DNA of 64,000 nt from Saccharopolyspora gloriosae. GTDB taxonomy: Bacteria; Actinomycetota; Actinomycetes; Mycobacteriales; Pseudonocardiaceae. The stretch covers positions 2,713,470-2,777,469 of the forward strand of contig NZ_CP059557.1 of assembly GCF_022828475.1 (NCBI RefSeq). The letters are read 5' to 3'. This document shows positions 54,642 through 63,128 of this stretch, in pieces; position 1 is the first letter of the stretch, and the number at the start of each line of letters is the position of its first letter. The notes beneath the pieces are model-generated. The model worked only from the letters and a program-made list of their open reading frames with translations. It was not told where the DNA came from and did not search any database. The position numbers and the translations under genes were made by a program.

Positions 54642-55435
54642 ACCGCCACCGGAGCCTTGATGCCCGGGTGCGGGTCGTAGCCGTCGATCACGAAGTGCTC
54701 GTAGGTGTAGTCGAACAGGCTGTCCGCGGGTTGCAGGCTGAGCTCGGGGAACGGCCGTGGCTCGCGCGCGAGCTGCCGGTGGACCTGCTCGTCGTGGTTG
54801 TCGTAGATGTGGCAGTCGCCGCCGGTCCAGATGAAGTCGCCGACTTCAAGACCGGCCTGCGCGGCCATCATGTGCGTCAGCAGCGCGTAGCTGGCGATGT
54901 TGAACGGCACGCCGAGGAATAGGTCCGCGCTGCGCTGGTAGAGCTGGCAGGACAGCTTGCCGTCGGCGACGTAGAACTGGAAGAAGGCGTGGCACGGCGG
55001 CAGCGCCATCCGCGGAATGTCCGCGACGTTCCACGCGGACACGATGATCCGCCGGGAGTCGGGGTTCTCGCGCAGGGTGCGCAGCACCTCGCTGATCTGG
55101 TCGATGTGCCGGCCGTCCGGGGTCGGCCACGACCGCCACTGCACGCCGTAGATGGGGCCGAGCTCACCGTCCGGCGCCGCCCACTCGTCCCAGATCGTGA
55201 CGCCGTTGTCCCGCAGCCAGTTGGCGTTCGAGTCGCCGCGCAGGAACCACAGCAGCTCGTAGGCGACCGAGCGGAAGTGGACCTTCTTCGTCGTGATCAG
55301 CGGGAAGCCGTCGGACAGCCGGTAGCGCAGTTGGTGGCCGAAGACCGACCGGGTGCCGGTGCCCGTGCGGTCCGCCTTGTGGGCGCCGGTGTCGAGCACG
55401 TGTCGGAGCAGGTCTTCGTACTGCGTGTCAGGCAT
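54638..55435 (-). CDS. thyA: Thymidylate synthase
   Basis: A 265-residue ThyA (E. coli 264) that methylates dUMP to dTMP using methylene-tetrahydrofolate. Seen are the folate/dUMP residues [25 protein letters not shown], the nucleophile Cys in [31 protein letters not shown] and [12 protein letters not shown] 55435 begins the conserved N-terminus ([14 protein letters not shown]). It precedes folA in a two-gene operon. Confidence 0.97.
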   Translation of the reverse strand: MPDTQYEDLLRHVLDTGAHKADRTGTGTRSVFGHQLRYRLSDGFPLITTKKVHFRSVAYELLWFLRGDSNANWLRDNGVTIWDEWAAPDGELGPIYGVQWRSWPTPDGRHIDQISEVLRTLRENPDSRRIIVSAWNVADIPRMALPPCHAFFQFYVADGKLSCQLYQRSADLFLGVPFNIASYALLTHMMAAQAGLEVGDFIWTGGDCHIYDNHDEQVHRQLAREPRPFPELSLQPADSLFDYTYEHFVIDGYDPHPGIKAPVAV

Positions 55436-55614
55436 GCCCGCGAGCCTAGACGTCTCGACCTGACCAGCGGACATAGGGCATCTGGTGCGTCTCCGCCGAT
55501 CGCGGTTCCGGTCAGGTTCGGAAATCGGTGACGATCGCTTCCGCGAGCAGGTCCGCCACTCGCCACCCTCCCGCGTCCGCGGCCGGGCAGGCGCCGAGCG
55601 TGACCTCATCCCTG

Positions 55615-56634
55615 ATGAGCACCACGATGACGGCCAAGATCGCGCCCGCGCTGGCGGCGGGCAACACCGTGGTGATCAAGCCGTCGGAGCACACCTCGGC
55701 GTCGCTGCTGAAGCTGGTGCCGCTGTTCGAGCAGGCCGGTTTCCCGCCCGGAGTGGTCAACGTCGTCACCGGTCACGGCGCGGACGCCGGGGACGCGTTG
55801 GTGCGCCACCCGCAGGTCGCGAAGCTCAGCTTCACCGGCAGCACCGCCACTGGCTCGCGCATCGCCGCCACCTGCGGGTCCCGGTTCGTGCCGGTGACGC
55901 TGGAACTCGGCGGCAAGTCGCCGAACATCGTCTTCGACGACGCCGACACCGACGGTGCGGCGATGGGCATCATCGCCGGGATCTTCGCCGCGGCCGGTCA
56001 GACCTGCATCGCGGGCAGCAGGGCCTTCCTGCAGCGGGGCGTCTACGACGAGGTGCTGGAGAAGGTCGCCGCGCGCGCCGCCACCATCAAGATCGGTGAT
56101 CCGCTGGCCGACGACACGGAACTCGGCCCGGTGGCGTTCGCCGATCAGCGCGACAAGATCGAGGAGTACGTGCGGCTGGGGCGAGCGGAAGGCGGCAGGG
56201 TGCTGCACGGCGGCACGCGGCCGGACCTGGACCTCGACGGCTACTTCTACACCCCGACGGTGTTCGTCGACACCGACAACGGCATGCGGATCTGCCAGGA
56301 GGAGATCTTCGGCCCGGTGCTCACGGTGATGCCGTTCGACACCGAGGAAGAGGTGGTGTCGCTGGCCAACGACACGTCCTACGGGCTGGCCGCCGGGGTG
56401 TGGACGCGGGACCTCGCGCGCGCCCACCGGCTTTCCTCGGTGCTGGAGGCGGGGACGGTGTGGGTGAACACCTACCGGGCGATGTCGCCGATGTCGCCGC
56501 GTTCCGGTTTCAAGCAGAGCGGTGTCGGCATCGAGCACGGCACCGAGGTCGTTCGCGAGTACACCCGGCTCAAGAGCGTCTGGATCAACACCGACGAGAG
56601 CCCCGCCCGCGACCCGTTCGTCCTGGGTTCCTGA
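55615..56634 (+). pseudogene. Aldehyde dehydrogenase lacking its N-terminus
   Basis: About 340 residues of an NAD(P)-dependent aldehyde dehydrogenase. Present are [31 protein letters not shown], the Glu in LELGGKSPNIV, the catalytic Cys in AGQTCIAGSR and EEIFGPVLTV. The first ~140-150 residues, forming half of the nucleotide-binding domain, are missing; homology begins abruptly near 55620, just after the thyA promoter region. The upstream codons look random. It is probably a 5'-deleted remnant. Confidence 0.75.
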
Positions 56635-56639
56635 CCGGA

Positions 56640-56673
56640 GTCCGGTGGGACGGTTCAACCCGTCCCACCGGAC
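56640..56673. terminator. Hairpin between convergent genes
   Basis: GTCCGGTGGGACGG pairs with CCGTCCCACCGGAC around a short loop, six bases after the aldehyde dehydrogenase stop. Confidence 0.75.
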
Positions 56674-56680
56674 CGCGCGA

Positions 56681-57469
56681 TCAGCCGAGGATGTGCTGCG
56701 CGAGGGCGTCGAGGATCCGGTGATCCTGCGCCTGCGGGCGCATCTCGGCCGGAGTGCCCGGATAGGTGTCGAACAGGACGTGCGTCGCACCGAGTTCGGC
56801 GAGCTCGTCCACGTCCCGGCGGACCTGGTCGAGGGTGCCTTGACCGGCAGGCCGCGTGTCGTCGTCGAGCGCGCCGTCGGTCAGCAGCAACGGCAGGCGC
56901 GGCGCGAAGTCGGGCGTGACGCGGCCGGCGTCCTCGGCGGCGCGCCGCAGCGCGGGCAGACCTTCGTCGCGCAGCCACGGAAGCCGCTGGTTGTACGGGT
57001 GCCACGCGTCGCCGAATCGCACCGTCCGGCGGATCGCCGCCGCACTGTTGCCGCCCACCCACAGCGGCGGTTGCCGGGTCGGCAGCGGGCCGGTGGACAC
57101 GTCGTCGAACGAGACGAATTCGCCGTGGAACGACAGTGTTTCCTCGCGCCAGGACCGGGTGATGACCTCCAGGTACTCATCGGTCATCCGGCCACGGCGC
57201 TCGAAGGGCAGGCCCAGCGCCTGATATTCCTGCTGCGCCCAGCCGATTCCGGCTCCCACCAGGAGACGACCGCCGCTGAACTGGTCGATGTTGGCGGTCA
57301 CGCGCGCGGTGTGCAGCGGGTGGCGATACGGCACGATCGCGACGGTCGTGCCGAGTTCGATCCGTTCGGTCTGCCCGGCGAGCCAGGCGAGCGTGGTGAA
57401 CGGGTCGTAGAACGGTGCCGGGTAGGGCTCGGCCGCGTCCGGGGTGATCGCGAGGTGATCGGAGATCAT
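56681..57469 (-). CDS. LLM-class (F420-type) oxidoreductase, start codon apparently lost
   Basis: 262 residues from ATG 57469, with a luciferase-like TIM barrel: ISDHLAITPDA, VAIVPYRHPLHTARV, GGRLLVGAGIGWAQQEY and LWVGGNSAAAIRR. The coding frame clearly continues upstream with RFGVNILNFGPGTDP and WARYAEERGFGFAM, the family's first β-strand, back to 57568. The codon where Met is expected (57571-57569) is GGG, seven bases after GGAG; a GTG there would restore a 296-residue protein. It may be inactive, or the base may be a sequencing error. Function: F420- or FMN-dependent oxidoreductase, substrate unknown. Confidence 0.7.
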   Translation of the reverse strand: MISDHLAITPDAAEPYPAPFYDPFTTLAWLAGQTERIELGTTVAIVPYRHPLHTARVTANIDQFSGGRLLVGAGIGWAQQEYQALGLPFERRGRMTDEYLEVITRSWREETLSFHGEFVSFDDVSTGPLPTRQPPLWVGGNSAAAIRRTVRFGDAWHPYNQRLPWLRDEGLPALRRAAEDAGRVTPDFAPRLPLLLTDGALDDDTRPAGQGTLDQVRRDVDELAELGATHVLFDTYPGTPAEMRPQAQDHRILDALAQHILG

Positions 57470-57571
57470 CGCGAAGCCGAATCCGCGTTCTTCCGCGTAA
57501 CGCGCCCACCCCAGCAGCGTCGACGGGTCCGTGCCCGGGCCGAAATTGAGTATGTTGACGCCGAATCGCCC

Positions 57572-57838
57572 CCTTGTCTCCTAGCTCTCGTGGATCTCCC
57601 TCCCCATCGTGGATGACGGATGAGGTCGTGTTCCGGAGCCCCTATTCATGGCTCGCTCACCGGGAAACGCGCGAGCGGTATCCGGACGTCTGGAAGTCGC
57701 TGTTCGGGCGCGGCCGCCGCAAGTTCTGGGGGAGCCGAACGCTTGTCGTCCTTCACCGCGCACCTCGGCGCGACCGAGCGAAGACCCGAGCACCGCTGAT
57801 CCGGGTGGCTCGGGGGCGAACGAACGGGGTGGTATTTC
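57572..57838. other. Intergenic stretch with no recognised gene
   Basis: About 270 bases upstream of the map operator. Open frames exist on both strands but none resembles a protein family I recognise. No regulator gene is visible here although the site at 57839 implies one. Confidence 0.45.
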
Positions 57839-57879
57839 TATACCGAAGGCGTGCTACCGTTTCGGTATAACTATACCGA
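57839..57879. promoter_or_regulatory. Operator-like inverted repeat upstream of map
   Basis: TATACCGAA (57839-57847) and TTCGGTATA (57861-57869) are perfect inverted arms with a 13-base spacer, followed by a third half-site CTATACCGA (57871-57879). It lies 22 bp before the map start, overlapping the likely -10 region. Confidence 0.65.
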
Positions 57880-57900
57880 CATTGATGGCGCGAGGTAGTC

Positions 57901-58665
57901 GTGATCGAACTGAAGACGCCTGCGGAGATCGACCGCATGCACGTGGCCGGGCGTTTCGTCGCCGAGGTGCTCACCGAGGTCGGGCGCCTCGCTGACGTGG
58001 GCGTCAACCTCCTGGACCTGGAGCACCACGTTCGCGGCATGATCAAGCGGCGCGGCGCGGAGTCCTGCTACTGGGACTACTCGCCGTCGTTCGGCAAGGG
58101 GCCGTTCCGCAACGTCATCTGCCTGTCGGTCAACGACGCCGTCCTGCACGGTCTGCCGCACGACTACGTGCTGCGCGACGGGGACATGCTCACTGCGGAC
58201 ATCGCCGTGATGGTCGACGGCTGGGCGGCCGACTCGGCGCGCACCGTCATCGTCGGCACTCCCGCCGATGAGGACCTGCGGATCATCCGGGCCACCGAGG
58301 AAGCGCTGGAGGCGGCGATCGAGGTGTCGCGTCCGGGCAAACGACTGGGAGACATCTCGTCCGCGATCGGGGCGGTGGCCCGGGACTACGGCTATCCGGT
58401 CAACACCGAGTTCGGTGGGCACGGCATCGGCCGCACCATGCACGGGGAGCCGCACGTGGCGAACAAGGGCCGGGCGGGTCGCGGCCTGAAGCTCCGGCCG
58501 GGCCTGACCCTGGCGCTCGAACCCTGGTTCGCCCGCACCACCGATCAGATCATCTACGACGCCGACGGCTGGACGATCCGGTCGGCCGACGGATCGCGCA
58601 CGGCCCACTCCGAGCACACGATCGCCATCACCGAGGAGGCGCCCAAGGTGCTCACCCGGCGGTAG
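57901..58665 (+). CDS. map: Type I methionine aminopeptidase
   Basis: A 254-residue MetAP that removes the initiator Met. Metal ligands are seen as Asp in DIAVMVDGW and ADSART, His in GGHGIGRTMH, and Glu in LALEPWF and TIAITEE. GTG 57901 is the start. It lacks the N-terminal zinc-finger extension of some actinobacterial paralogues. The upstream operator-like repeat suggests this is a conditionally expressed second MetAP, not the one in the ribosomal-protein operon. Confidence 0.92.
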   Translation: MIELKTPAEIDRMHVAGRFVAEVLTEVGRLADVGVNLLDLEHHVRGMIKRRGAESCYWDYSPSFGKGPFRNVICLSVNDAVLHGLPHDYVLRDGDMLTADIAVMVDGWAADSARTVIVGTPADEDLRIIRATEEALEAAIEVSRPGKRLGDISSAIGAVARDYGYPVNTEFGGHGIGRTMHGEPHVANKGRAGRGLKLRPGLTLALEPWFARTTDQIIYDADGWTIRSADGSRTAHSEHTIAITEEAPKVLTRR

Positions 58666-58731
58666 ATCCGGCCCGTGCCGCGCGGGAAACCCGGCGCGGA
58701 GTGCGATCACCGAACCGGCAACCACGGCCTC

Positions 58732-58765
58732 GGTGGGTGCTCCCGTCGTGACAGGAGCACCCACC
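58732..58765. terminator. Bidirectional hairpin terminator
   Basis: GGTGGGTGCTCC and GGAGCACCCACC form a perfect 12 bp stem between map and the convergent snapalysin gene. Confidence 0.75.
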
Positions 58766-58772
58766 GGTGAGG

Positions 58773-59330
58773 TCAGCGGCCCGCGAGAGCCGGGGCCTCG
58801 GTGAACAGCCGAGGCTCGATCTCCGCGCCCTGCGCGAAGTTCTCCTCGATCTGCGCCTTCTCCTCAGGGTTGGCGAGGTTGTTCTTGCAGTCCGTCCCGG
58901 CGCTCGCCCCGGACATGAGGTCCTCGCACACGCCGGTCCGGTCGTCGGGCAGACCGAAGATGTGGCCGATCTCGTGGGTGGCGATGCGCGGGATGTGGTG
59001 GCCTTCGTCGACGGCCTGCCGTCCCATCCACACCGTGCCGACGCCGAGGGACTCGGTCTGGGCGCGGGGCCATTCGTCGTCGGCGAGCACGGTGAGGTCG
59101 GCTTGGCCGTCGGTGGCCTTCTCCAGCTTGACGTTGGAGAGCTGGCCGTTCCACACCTCGGCGGCCTCGTCGATGGCCGCCTGGAACTCCTCGGCCTGGC
59201 TGGCGTCGTAGGTGACGATGTGCGGTTCGGCTGCTTCACCGGAGACGGCTCCTGCCAGCGGCGCCCCCGTCACCAGCAGAATCGCGGAAGCCGCACCGGC
59301 GAGTGCGGTCGTCATCGAGAACCTGGGCAT
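58773..59330 (-). CDS. Snapalysin-family secreted zinc metalloprotease
   Basis: A 185-residue secreted M7 protease. The signal peptide ends near residue 28-34 (LAGAVSGEAA). The zinc site is HEIGHIFGLPDD at 119-130, the HExxHxxGxxD of snapalysin, with a conserved Cys pair in GVCEDLM and GTDCKNN. It is a small extracellular protease like the Streptomyces small neutral protease. No divergent LysR activator is present, in contrast to Streptomyces snpA loci. Confidence 0.92.
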   Translation of the reverse strand: MPRFSMTTALAGAASAILLVTGAPLAGAVSGEAAEPHIVTYDASQAEEFQAAIDEAAEVWNGQLSNVKLEKATDGQADLTVLADDEWPRAQTESLGVGTVWMGRQAVDEGHHIPRIATHEIGHIFGLPDDRTGVCEDLMSGASAGTDCKNNLANPEEKAQIEENFAQGAEIEPRLFTEAPALAGR

Positions 59331-59654
59331 CTCGGCTCCTCCCCATCGGCCACCTCGCGGAGGCCTGGACCATTACGCCCGGAGGTTAGGCCCGGGCCGC
59401 GCCCCGATCCGGGCAGTGGCGGATAACCGCCATTCCCTGGGAAAAGAGCAGACGGGTGGCAGCGGCACCTCACCCTGGGCACATCCGTGATGTCGCGAGA
59501 GGTTCTGCCGCTGCTTCCCTGGATGGATAACGAAGAACGGTTCCTGAACCGGTGTGGTGAACGGTGATGTCAGGCCGGCGGTGTTTCGACTTCTCGCGAA
59601 ATCGCGCGGAGTTGAATCGGGTGCTGCGCGGTTCGGTGGGGCGGAGTCAGGGGT
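59331..59654. other. Intergenic region upstream of the snapalysin gene
   Basis: About 320 bases, no gene seen. A perfect palindrome TGGCGGATAACCGCCA (59417-59432) and a GGTTCCTGAACC motif near 59540 are candidate control sites for the protease. Confidence 0.4.
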
Positions 59655-60536
59655 TCACCGGCGGAGCTCTACGAGGTCGAAGACGCGCATCCGGCCAGGT
59701 GAGGTCGCCGCGCAGGTCAAGGGGCGACCGGTGGCGACCCACCGTTCGCGCAGCAGCACCGTGCAGGCGGGCTCGGCGAGTTCCACCCGCCAGCCGGTCT
59801 CGCCGTCCGGTTCGGCGCCGATCACGCCCAGGGCGTCGACGCCGGTGATCCCGGTGGCCGCCCGTGCGTGGTGCTGCGCGGCCTGCGCCGCGGGCGGAAG
59901 TGAGCAGCGGCCCCGCACCCAGCGCGGATCGAGGCGCCCGGCGCGGTAGTCCCCCGCGGCCTCGATCGCGTCCTGCACCGGGACGTTGCCGAGGAGAAAA
60001 CCGTGGGGCAGCAGGACCAGTGCGGGCGCGAACCGGCAGCCGCCGACGTGGCTGCACTCCCAGGTGCGCCCAGGATCCGACGCCGCGAGCGCCGCCGCCA
60101 CCGGCCGCCCGCGCACCGCGCAGCAGGTGTCGTGCCTGCCGTGCGCGCACACCAGGTTCAGCGGTTCCTCGTCGGGTTCACCGGGTGCGTGCACGGCGGC
60201 GGCGAGTTCGGCGTCCGCGGTGAACTCACCGGTGCGGATCGACTCCTGGCCAGGGCGGGAGTCCACCCGGAACCAGCGGCGCGTCCCGCCACGGGATCCG
60301 CGTCCCGGTCTGCGCACGAGGGCCACCCGAGCGCGCTCGGCGGCGGCCCATTCGGACACGGCCGTCACGGCACCGGGATCGATCCCGGACCCGGTCAGCG
60401 CGTCGTGACCCCACGGGCCGGGGTGTTCGATCAGGAACCAGCGCTGCGCGGGCGGCGCGGAGCCCTCCAGCGGATCGGCTGCGGCTTGGGCGACGAAGGA
60501 GCAGCGCGGCCACGTCGGCGCGGGTCGTTGCGTCAC
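59655..60536 (-). CDS. Sucrase/ferredoxin-like (Suc_Fer) protein
   Basis: A 293-residue protein of the thioredoxin-like ferredoxin (Suc_Fer) family. Conserved cysteines are in WPRCSF, CAHGRHDTCCAVRG and WECSHVGGCRFAP, which could bind a [2Fe-2S] cluster. Its exact biochemical role in bacteria is not established; electron transfer is a reasonable inference. Its start overlaps the oxygenase stop by four bases (GTGA), making it the third gene of the repeat-peptide operon. Confidence 0.85.
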   Translation of the reverse strand: MTQRPAPTWPRCSFVAQAAADPLEGSAPPAQRWFLIEHPGPWGHDALTGSGIDPGAVTAVSEWAAAERARVALVRRPGRGSRGGTRRWFRVDSRPGQESIRTGEFTADAELAAAVHAPGEPDEEPLNLVCAHGRHDTCCAVRGRPVAAALAASDPGRTWECSHVGGCRFAPALVLLPHGFLLGNVPVQDAIEAAGDYRAGRLDPRWVRGRCSLPPAAQAAQHHARAATGITGVDALGVIGAEPDGETGWRVELAEPACTVLLRERWVATGRPLTCAATSPGRMRVFDLVELRR

Positions 60537-61786
60537 GTCCTGGTGGCCGGTACGAGCACGCCTTCTCGGAGCAGTCGGCGAACCAAGACCACTTGGTCGG
60601 CTTCGTCGGCTCCCGGCAGTTCTCCCACGCGGAACGTGGCGCCGCTCAGCAGCGCGCGCAGCGGCGCCGCGACCGCGGCGGGCAGCGAGATCCGACGGTC
60701 CGGCAACTCCAGCACCACTTGGCCGTTGTGGTCGAGCAGCCGGTGGTGCAGCCCGGTGCGCCGCCGCACGGCGTCGCCCGCCGCCAGGCCCTCGGCGAAC
60801 GCGGCACCGGCCACCGGCCGAACCGGTTCGGGCCGCCCTCCGGACCAGACCAGGCCGCGGACGTGACGGGCGACGGCTTCGGCGGGCACGTCCCGCAGCG
60901 CGTCGCTCAGCGCCGTGCGCACCGCGTCCAAGTACGGGGCGAGCTGCTCCGGGTCGGCCACGTCGATGCCCAGCGGTAGTGAGGCGCGCAGGTCCTGGTC
61001 CTGGCCGCAGAGCGCGGTCAGCGCCTCTGCCAGCGCGAACCGGGTGAGCACGTGCACGCCGATGGTCAGGTGGGCCGAGACGTCGCCGAGCGCCGTCGCG
61101 GCGTGCAGCCAGCCGCGCGGCAGGTACATCGCGTCGCCCGGCTCCAGCACGGTGTCGATCGCGGGCGGATCCGCGCGGGCGCGGTCGGCGACGGCGCGGG
61201 CGTGGTCGGTCCAGGGCTGATCGCGCAACGGATCGGTGTGCACGGGAGCGTGCACGGTCCAGTGCTTGCGCCCGGCGAGCTGGAGCACGAACACGTCGTG
61301 CACGTCGTAGTGGGCGGAGAACCCGCGCGAGGCGGGCGGCGTCACGTATGCGTTGGCCTGCACGGGATGCCCGAGCTCTTCGGCGAGCACCGTGGTGAAG
61401 TCGATGACGCCGGAGAAGTTCCGGTGCAGCGCCTGCAGAACCACAGTGGTGCCCTCGGCGAAGAGCGTGGCGACCTTGTCGTCGCGCACTTGGTCGCCGA
61501 TCTCCGCGCCCACGCCGCCGGGGCCGGTGAACCAGCCGGAGTCGACCACCGCGCCTTCTCGCGCGAGCCGCAGGAACGGCGTGCGCAGCCCGCGACGCGA
61601 GAGCAGCTCGTCCACACCGTCGAGGTCGAGCACATCGCGGAAGCCGGCGCTGTCGGCGCCGCGCACCAGCAACGGCGCGCGACCCCAGTACCGGTCGCCG
61701 AACCCGTCCACATCGGGTCCGACGACTCGGGCCAGCGCCCCTGGGGGAGCGGCGGTGTCCGCTGATTCGCTGAGCTCAGCGGGCAC
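60533..61786 (-). CDS. JmjC/cupin-4 family Fe(II)/2-oxoglutarate oxygenase
   Basis: About 417 residues from GTG 61786. The double-stranded β-helix carries the iron triad H149-x-D151 (FSAHYDVHD) and H218 (YLPRGWLHAA); VFVLQLAGRKHW and GVHVLT are further marks. This is the family of ribosomal-protein hydroxylases (YcfD, Mina53, NO66), which hydroxylate Arg or His, and of some peptide-modifying oxygenases. A C-terminal winged-helix-like region (LPDRRISLPAAVAAPLRALL) is present. I prefer GTG 61786, with GGAG upstream, over ATG 61816; both overlap the peptide gene's end. The adjacent repeat peptide is the likely substrate. Confidence 0.85.
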   Translation of the reverse strand: MPAELSESADTAAPPGALARVVGPDVDGFGDRYWGRAPLLVRGADSAGFRDVLDLDGVDELLSRRGLRTPFLRLAREGAVVDSGWFTGPGGVGAEIGDQVRDDKVATLFAEGTTVVLQALHRNFSGVIDFTTVLAEELGHPVQANAYVTPPASRGFSAHYDVHDVFVLQLAGRKHWTVHAPVHTDPLRDQPWTDHARAVADRARADPPAIDTVLEPGDAMYLPRGWLHAATALGDVSAHLTIGVHVLTRFALAEALTALCGQDQDLRASLPLGIDVADPEQLAPYLDAVRTALSDALRDVPAEAVARHVRGLVWSGGRPEPVRPVAGAAFAEGLAAGDAVRRRTGLHHRLLDHNGQVVLELPDRRISLPAAVAAPLRALLSGATFRVGELPGADEADQVVLVRRLLREGVLVPATRT

Positions 61787-62069
61787 CGCTGTCCGCTCCG
61801 CCGTCGGCGCCGCCATCGTGCTGACCGGGAGTGCCGCGACCGGTACCGGAGTCGGCGGGTCCTTCGGCGCCGCCGTCGGCTCCACCGTCGTGCTGACCGG
61901 GAGTGCCTTGCCCCGCGCCTGAATCGGCGGGTCCTTCGGCACCGGAGTCGGCGCCGCCATCGGCTCCACCGTCGTGCTGACCAGGGGTGCCTTGTCCGGC
62001 GCCGGAGTCGGCGGGTCCTTCCGGGCCGCCGCTGCCCGAAGTCCTGATGTCCTCGTCCTCGAGTGCCAT
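61776..62069 (-). CDS. Triple-repeat acidic Gly-rich peptide (candidate RiPP precursor)
   Basis: A 97-residue peptide with ATG six bases after AGGAGGAG. Residues 1-16 (MALEDEDIRTSGSGGP) form a short acidic leader-like segment. Three repeats follow at 17-44, 45-68 and 69-97. Each begins EGPADSG and contains GTPGQHDGGADGGA, which is invariant; repeat 2 lacks four residues. DNA of the repeats differs at many third positions (ACC/ACT, CCT/CCC, GAC/GAT, GGT/GGC, GCC/GCG) while the protein stays the same, showing selection on the peptide. No Cys, signal peptide or membrane segment. Translation is coupled to the downstream cupin oxygenase gene. No family recognised. Confidence 0.8.
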   Translation of the reverse strand: MALEDEDIRTSGSGGPEGPADSGAGQGTPGQHDGGADGGADSGAEGPADSGAGQGTPGQHDGGADGGAEGPADSGTGRGTPGQHDGGADGGADSGAR

Positions 62070-62172
62070 GAAGCTCCTCCTCGCCTGTTGACCGACCACG
62101 GCAATGCTTCATCGAGATACCCCGATCAGCCGCGCGCCATGCCTGGACTCACCCGGCGGGAGGAGCCGCCGG

Positions 62173-63066
62173 TCAGCCCAGGCCTAGTGCCGGCGCGAGT
62201 TCGCGGAGCGCGGGCAGCGGGTCCCCGGAACGGTCGTCGCCGAGGACCTGGATGAGCACGTGATCGGCGCCGCCGTCCAGATGCCGCTGCACCTGCGCCG
62301 CGACCACTTCGGCGTCACCCATGGCGACCATGCCTTCGGCCAGCCGGTCCGAGCCTCCGACGATCACGTCACTTTCGTCGAAACCCTGGCGCAGCCAGGA
62401 ATTCTGGTAGTTCGGCAGCTGCGAGTACATGTGCAGGTGCTCGTGCGCGCGGCGCAGGCCGGTCTCCCGGTCGGTGGTGAGCGCGACGGCTTGTTCGCTG
62501 ATGACCCACTTGTCCGGCCCGAGTTGCTCGCGGGTGCTCGCGGTCTGCTCGGGAGTCACCAGGTACGGGTGCGCCCCGTCGGCGGCGGTGCCGGAGAGCT
62601 CGATCATCTTCGGCCCCAGCGCGGCCAGCAGCCGGGCCGGACGCCGCTCGTTCGGTTCGATCTTGTCCGAGACGGAGTCCATGGTCTTCAGGTAGTCACG
62701 CATGGTGCTCAGCGGTTTCGCGTAGGTGCCCGCGTAGCTGCGTTCCACCAGCGGGGCGTGGCTGACGCCCAGCCCGAGCACGAATCGGCCCGGGTGCAGC
62801 GCGCCGAGCGTGCGGGTGGCGGCTTCGGTGGCCGGGGCGCTGCGGGCGTGGATGTTGGCGATGCCGGTGCCCATCGCGAGTCGCTCGGTGCCGCCGAGCA
62901 GTGCGGCGGCCTGCGTGAAGGTCTCCTTGCCACCGGCCTCGCCGTAGAACAGCGAGGCGTAGCCGAGCTGCTCGATCTCACGCGCGCGGGCGATCACGTC
63001 GTTGATCGGCCACAGGTCACTGGTCCACCAGACGCCGACCCGGGAAGTGAAGTTGATTTTGCTCAT
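62173..63066 (-). CDS. LLM-class F420-dependent oxidoreductase
   Basis: A 297-residue luciferase-like TIM-barrel protein. Seen are VGVWWTSDLWPI, GYASLFYGEAGGKETFTQAA, GTGIANIHARSAPATEAA and PGRFVLGLGVSHAPLVE, a pattern of F420-dependent members in actinobacteria. It likely uses F420H2, which fgd could provide. ATG 63066 begins the conserved N-terminus. The substrate is unknown. It lies ~100 bases upstream of the repeat-peptide operon on the same strand, so read-through is possible. Confidence 0.88.
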   Translation of the reverse strand: MSKINFTSRVGVWWTSDLWPINDVIARAREIEQLGYASLFYGEAGGKETFTQAAALLGGTERLAMGTGIANIHARSAPATEAATRTLGALHPGRFVLGLGVSHAPLVERSYAGTYAKPLSTMRDYLKTMDSVSDKIEPNERRPARLLAALGPKMIELSGTAADGAHPYLVTPEQTASTREQLGPDKWVISEQAVALTTDRETGLRRAHEHLHMYSQLPNYQNSWLRQGFDESDVIVGGSDRLAEGMVAMGDAEVVAAQVQRHLDGGADHVLIQVLGDDRSGDPLPALRELAPALGLG

Positions 63067-63128
63067 GCCGCCGAGGCTACCGGCGTCCACCGGAACCTCG
63101 CGTGATCAACTCGGGCGCCCGCGCCCCG

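Noticed and set aside
57573-57870. A 98-codon + strand frame before map
   Set aside because: The product, e.g. RSPYSWLAHRETRERYPD, matches no family I know; it overlaps the operator region and lacks conserved features.
61814-62104. N-terminal Pro/Ala/Thr-rich extension of the cupin protein over the repeat-peptide gene
   Set aside because: It is the alternative-frame reading of the repeats; the peptide frame has the AGGAGGAG ribosome site, and its repeats are protein-conserved despite silent changes.
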